Positions 6,975-9,458 of a stretch of 9,458 nt of DNA are shown here, one piece after another. Numbering within the stretch: the stretch's first letter is position 1; the number at the start of each line of letters is the position of its first letter. A program made the position numbers and the translations under genes. Origin of the DNA: Candidatus Methanogasteraceae archaeon UBA261 (GTDB taxonomy: Archaea > Halobacteriota > Methanosarcinia > Methanosarcinales > Methanogasteraceae); assembly GCA_002506015.1 (NCBI GenBank), contig DAWR01000118.1, forward strand, positions 1 through 9,458. Direction: 5' to 3'. The notes beneath the pieces are model-generated. The model ran no database searches and was not told the origin of the DNA. It saw only the letters and a program-made list of their open reading frames with translations.

Positions 6975-7079
6975 TTCAATTCCTGCATCTGTAAAGGTTC
7001 TCTTCCCGCGACAACAGAAGACACCAGAACCAAAAAGCTTTATCCGCTTCAGGAATCTGTCTAATAACGGTGATGAGAT
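6975..7079. other. gap between the glutamate synthase operon and the toxin-antitoxin pair
   Basis: This 105-base gap has no coding frame of its own and no clear stem-loop terminator. It contains a candidate promoter at 7031-7045 and a GGTGAT Shine-Dalgarno site at 7069-7074 for the next gene. Confidence 0.5.
7031..7045 (+). promoter_or_regulatory. candidate BRE and box A of the PIN toxin-antitoxin pair
   Basis: CAAAAAG followed by CTTTATCC at 7038-7045 resembles a BRE plus a weak box A. Its centre lies about 39 bases before the antitoxin ATG at 7080, so transcription would begin near 7067, just before the GGTGAT site. The box A match is imperfect; the support comes from spacing shared with the next module. 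Confidence 0.35.
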
Positions 7080-7241
7080 ATGAACAATGAAGAACAGTAC
7101 GATCAGGTGGAACCCGTCTATGAGAAACTTGCCCCCGGCGAGATACTGATCATCTCAAAAGAGGGAAATTGTATAACCTACGCCGCAAATGAACAAGGGG
7201 AAGTCGTTTTAAAGAAAACGTGCTTGCTCGAAGATGATTGA
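7080..7241 (+). CDS. small acidic protein, probable antitoxin of the PIN toxin
   Basis: This 53-residue protein begins MNNEEQYDQVEPVYEK and ends CLLEDD. It contains a central strand-rich stretch (GEILIISKEGNCITYAANEQ). It is acidic and lacks an obvious ribbon-helix-helix or AbrB motif. A GGTGAT Shine-Dalgarno site at 7069-7074 is five bases from the ATG, which supports real translation. Its stop (7239-7241) overlaps the PIN-domain gene start by eight bases, the usual order and coupling of antitoxin before toxin. The antitoxin role is inferred from that arrangement; I do not recognise a named family. Confidence 0.6.
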   Translation: MNNEEQYDQVEPVYEKLAPGEILIISKEGNCITYAANEQGEVVLKKTCLLEDD

Positions 7242-7680
7242 TTCCATGGCAACCGGGTATTTGTTTGATACAGGGTTCCTTACACCGGCACTTACCGGCA
7301 GTTTGCCGGAAAAATGGACTCGACCATGGAACGAAATAATAAAACGAGGGAAAGCAGGGTATATCATCGAACCCGTAATTGCAGAAACCTGTTATCAATT
7401 GATGACAAAAAAGGGCATAAATAAAGAAATGTCAAAGAATCATATCATGCAAATAAAATCACTTGATTCTATGAGTATATTAAATTTGAATGATAACGAT
7501 TCTTTCAAAGCAAGTCTTTATCGTACAAGGTTCAGTAAATTTAGTCTTTCACTTGTAGATTGCTTCATATTAGCTGCCGCAAATAGGCTTAAACTCAAAA
7601 TATATACGACTGATGAACTTTTGAAGAGGGTTGCAATGAAAATAAATGTTTTATATAATTACCTTCCTATTCGAAGCTGA
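7234..7680 (+). CDS. vapC: PIN-domain ribonuclease toxin, VapC-like
   Basis: This protein of 148 residues fits a single PIN domain. The acidic metal-binding residues expected of VapC ribonucleases appear in order: D12 in YLFDTGFL, E51 in PVIAETCYQL, D109 in SLSLVDCFILAAA, and D127 in YTTDELL. VapC toxins cleave RNA, often initiator tRNA or rRNA, when freed from their antitoxin. The gene overlaps the small upstream gene by eight bases. The start could instead be ATG 7246, which puts the first Asp nearer the usual position; neither start has a strong Shine-Dalgarno site, consistent with coupling. Codon use is more AT-rich than in the glutamate synthase genes, suggesting an accessory, laterally moved module. 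The specific RNA target cannot be predicted. Confidence 0.82.
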   Translation: MIDSMATGYLFDTGFLTPALTGSLPEKWTRPWNEIIKRGKAGYIIEPVIAETCYQLMTKKGINKEMSKNHIMQIKSLDSMSILNLNDNDSFKASLYRTRFSKFSLSLVDCFILAAANRLKLKIYTTDELLKRVAMKINVLYNYLPIRS

Positions 7681-7717
7681 ACGAACTTAACTTCAGGTAG
7701 TTTAATTGATGCTAATT

Positions 7718-7733
7718 GAGAAACATTTAAATG
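7718..7733 (+). promoter_or_regulatory. archaeal promoter (BRE and box A) of the RHH gene
   Basis: GAGAAAC (BRE-like, 7718-7724) precedes TTTAAATG (box A, 7726-7733). Transcription is expected near 7755, just before the GGTGAT Shine-Dalgarno at 7759-7764 and ATG 7769. The promoter lies inside the longer in-frame ORF that starts at 7706 or 7709, which argues that the longer start is not used. Confidence 0.6.
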
Positions 7734-7758
7734 CAGTGAGTTCCATTGTTGTGAACAA

Positions 7759-7764
7759 GGTGAT
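7759..7764 (+). promoter_or_regulatory. Shine-Dalgarno site GGTGAT setting the RHH start
   Basis: GGTGAT lies four bases before ATG 7769. The same hexamer precedes the antitoxin start at 7080. No comparable site precedes the upstream in-frame TTG 7706 or ATG 7709. Confidence 0.6.
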
Positions 7765-7768
7765 AAAA

Positions 7769-7915
7769 ATGGTGAAGAGACAGGTATGTTTTACTATCGA
7801 GGAAGAAGTAGTGAAGAAAATGGAGGAAATAAGGGACACTACCGGCGTACCCGTGAGTAAGCAGATCGAATTGGCTCTAAAAGGATACAAGATTGAAAAA
7901 GTAGAGCAAAGATAA
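7769..7915 (+). CDS. ribbon-helix-helix DNA-binding protein (CopG/Arc-like)
   Basis: This 48-residue protein is almost wholly one ribbon-helix-helix domain. Residues 4-10 (RQVCFTI) form the DNA-contacting strand, 11-24 the first helix (EEEVVKKMEEIRDT), then the GVPVS turn at 26-30 and a second helix KQIELALKGY. Such dimers usually repress their own promoter and often serve as antitoxins. I chose ATG 7769 rather than the longer frame from 7706 or 7709 because the box A and Shine-Dalgarno site lie inside that extension and the fold begins right after this Met. The next gene starts 17 bases downstream, so the two may be co-transcribed. A partner toxin is not proven. Confidence 0.75.
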   Translation: MVKRQVCFTIEEEVVKKMEEIRDTTGVPVSKQIELALKGYKIEKVEQR

Positions 7916-7932
7916 GCTTTGGTGCTCGCTAG

Positions 7933-8376
7933 ATGACATACACTGAATTGAGTTTAGGCATCGTTATCGGAATTATTCTATCATTAGCGGTGGATGTCAT
8001 CAAGGAAATTGTAGTCAGGGAATACAACACCAGAAAGGACGATTCGTTGAGAATAAAGAGCATCAGGGAAGATTTAAAAGCCTACATCACGTCTCTGTGC
8101 GTAATCTGGGAAAATTACAAAATTTCAGAGAGCATGCACAAAGAATTTCGAAAAGACATAGAATATCAGATCCGGGAGATTATCGATTATTATACCGCTT
8201 CTGCGAGGGATCTGGACCGTGCATTGGTCGGGGAACTCCGAAAAGTCTGCTCAAAATTCATAACGCTCATCGAAACCACGTCTGAAATCGACGATGACCT
8301 CTGGTTTGAGGCGGTAGAAAAAGCTGGAGACGAACTCTGTGAAGAATTCGAGAGGATCGTCCAGGAAAAATTTTGA
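7933..8376 (+). CDS. membrane-anchored helical protein of unknown function
   Basis: This 147-residue protein is not one I recognise. One hydrophobic segment at about 6-24 (LSLGIVIGIILSLAVDVI) would anchor it in the membrane. The rest is a soluble, mostly alpha-helical, charged region rich in Glu, Lys and Arg (about 28-147), possibly coiled. The region from 90 onward, with ARDLDRALVGELRKVCSKF, suggests a helical bundle. The start follows the ribbon-helix-helix stop by 17 bases, with GGTG at 7921-7924. The context allows a toxin, an effector or a regulator partnered with the upstream DNA-binding protein, but no catalytic motif is visible. Its stop lies 24 bases before the lipoate ligase. Confidence 0.6.
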   Translation: MTYTELSLGIVIGIILSLAVDVIKEIVVREYNTRKDDSLRIKSIREDLKAYITSLCVIWENYKISESMHKEFRKDIEYQIREIIDYYTASARDLDRALVGELRKVCSKFITLIETTSEIDDDLWFEAVEKAGDELCEEFERIVQEKF

Positions 8377-8387
8377 TGTAAAGAAGA

Positions 8388-8393
8388 GGAGGG
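8388..8393 (+). promoter_or_regulatory. strong Shine-Dalgarno site of the lipoate ligase
   Basis: GGAGGG lies seven bases before ATG 8401, the strongest ribosome site in the right half of the window. It fixes the start of the ligase. Confidence 0.65.
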
Positions 8394-8400
8394 CTATAAA

Positions 8401-9458
8401 ATGACCGAAGAATGGCGGTATCTTGAGGTGAAGGAAAAAGAAGTCGTACGGTGCAATTCCATACACTCAACACTCGTGGATGGGATGGTTGAAGGAGTAA
8501 GCCCCAATACCGTGTTTCTGGAGGAATGTCCTGGCTATGTGCTTTCTCTGGGCAGGAATCAGTGCTGCGAGGAGGAGTGTGACATTGCAGAGTGTGAGAG
8601 ACTCGGAATAACACTTGAAAGAAGGGAGACCGGTGGCGGAGCCGGATTAATGGTTCCGGGCGCAACATCGTGGGGCATCTGCATAGACAAAAGAGATTCC
8701 CGGGTTTCGGATGATATGAATGAAAATTTTGAGGTGCTGTCACGAGGCGTCGTTCTTGGGTTGAAAAAACTCGGGCTCGATGCGAATTTCTCGCCTGTGA
8801 ATGACATAAATATCGGGGATAAGAAGGTCTGCGGGATGACCGCTATGAGCAGGCAGAACTCGCTCTTGATATATGGCAGCGTTATATGGGATTTTGACAT
8901 GGAGACCTTCCTGAAGATCGCAAAGATTCCTGCGCCCAAACTGAAGAAGAAAGGGGTGACGTCAGTTCAGAAGAGAATAACAACAGTCATTGAGGAACTG
9001 GGGTGGAGGATACCTCCTGCAGAACTGAGGGAGTATCTTACCCAGGGGTTTGAAGATGCACTGGGTGTAAAACTGGTGAAAGAGGGATTAAACGTTGGGG
9101 AGGCTGCGATATGGGAGAAAAAGATGGATCTCTTCTCGTCAAAGAAGTTTATCCTGCGACCGGGTCACTGCAGCGTGTCAAACGCCTCGTGCGTCTATCC
9201 TGCGGAGAAGGGAATTATCAGGGTTTCGTTGTACGTGACCGAAGGAACGATAATGGACGCCGGGATCACCGGTGATTTTATGCAGATCAATGATATCTAT
9301 TTTGATCCCCTGGAGAGGCTGCTTGTCGGGGCAAAGACCGAGAGGACGGAGATAGAACGGATCGTTCACGCATATTTTGACGAGAACGAGATTGAGATGG
9401 TCGGTGCCAGTGCAGATGACTTTGTCGATGCGATTGTTGGAGCGGCGAATGAATCAGG
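8401..9458 (+). CDS. lplA: lipoate-protein ligase A with C-terminal accessory domain, 3' truncated by window edge
   Basis: At least 352 residues are present and the frame is open at the right edge. Residues about 5-215 match the biotin/lipoate ligase fold. LSLGRNQ lies at 48-54, RRETGGGAG at 74-82 is the nucleotide/lipoyl loop (RRxSGGGAV in most members), NDINIGDKKVCG lies at 134-145 with the catalytic Lys probably K142, and MTAMSRQNSLLIYGSV follows. Residues about 265-330 match the accessory domain, including TEGTIMDAGITGDFM and LERLLVGA. The enzyme activates lipoate (or octanoate) with ATP and attaches it to a lysine of an acceptor such as GcvH or an E2 protein. No acceptor gene is in the window. 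The sequence is Cys-rich near 55-65. The ATG is set by GGAGGG at 8388-8393. Unlike the Thermoplasma arrangement, the two domains are in one polypeptide. Confidence 0.87.
   Translation, partial: MTEEWRYLEVKEKEVVRCNSIHSTLVDGMVEGVSPNTVFLEECPGYVLSLGRNQCCEEECDIAECERLGITLERRETGGGAGLMVPGATSWGICIDKRDSRVSDDMNENFEVLSRGVVLGLKKLGLDANFSPVNDINIGDKKVCGMTAMSRQNSLLIYGSVIWDFDMETFLKIAKIPAPKLKKKGVTSVQKRITTVIEELGWRIPPAELREYLTQGFEDALGVKLVKEGLNVGEAAIWEKKMDLFSSKKFILRPGHCSVSNASCVYPAEKGIIRVSLYVTEGTIMDAGITGDFMQINDIYFDPLERLLVGAKTERTEIERIVHAYFDENEIEMVGASADDFVDAIVGAANES

Noticed and set aside
8394..8400. CTATAAA as a box A promoter
   Set aside because: It touches the ATG of the lipoate ligase and would start transcription inside the gene; the strong GGAGGG site explains the region better.
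1..9458. CRISPR array, tRNA or rRNA gene
   Set aside because: No regularly spaced repeats, cloverleaf-like arms or rRNA-like conserved stretches were seen.

Overview
The window looks archaeal, most likely a euryarchaeon of the methanogen or anaerobic alkane-oxidiser type. The signs are a heterodisulfide-reductase-like HdrB-HdrC fusion, a glutamate synthase split into separate genes as in many archaea, A-rich BRE plus TTTAWAT-type box A promoters, and GGTGA Shine-Dalgarno sites. I cannot place it to genus from sequence alone.

Layout. (1) Positions 1-1749 are AT-rich and decayed. A partial minus-strand ORF of unknown function runs off the left edge. It is followed by a minus-strand DDE-type transposase pseudogene (358-1749), which I rebuilt by eye across three frameshifts and five in-frame stops. 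(2) Positions 1750-2171 hold no convincing gene. They contain a two-tetrad G-quadruplex-like motif, a probable box A promoter and a short upstream ORF in the putative leader. (3) Positions 2172-6974 are a tight four-gene operon: the HdrB-HdrC fusion, the glutaminase domain of glutamate synthase, the ferredoxin plus FMN synthase domain, and the GXGXG domain. No GltD (NADPH) subunit lies in the cluster. The HdrBC protein occupies the place of an electron-input subunit, so the inferred path is thiol/disulfide or another donor -> HdrB CCG clusters -> HdrC 2x[4Fe-4S] -> ferredoxin domain -> [3Fe-4S]/FMN, with ammonia passed from the glutaminase. (4) Positions 7031-8376 are an AT-richer accessory stretch: a 53-residue probable antitoxin with a PIN-domain toxin, then a 48-residue ribbon-helix-helix protein with a membrane-anchored helical protein. 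Each pair has its own promoter, with the same spacing from box A to start codon. (5) From 8401 to the right edge lies a lipoate-protein ligase with catalytic and C-terminal accessory domains, cut by the window end.

The feature most worth follow-up is the HdrBC-linked glutamate synthase operon, a plausible non-NADPH, possibly thiol-coupled, glutamate synthase.
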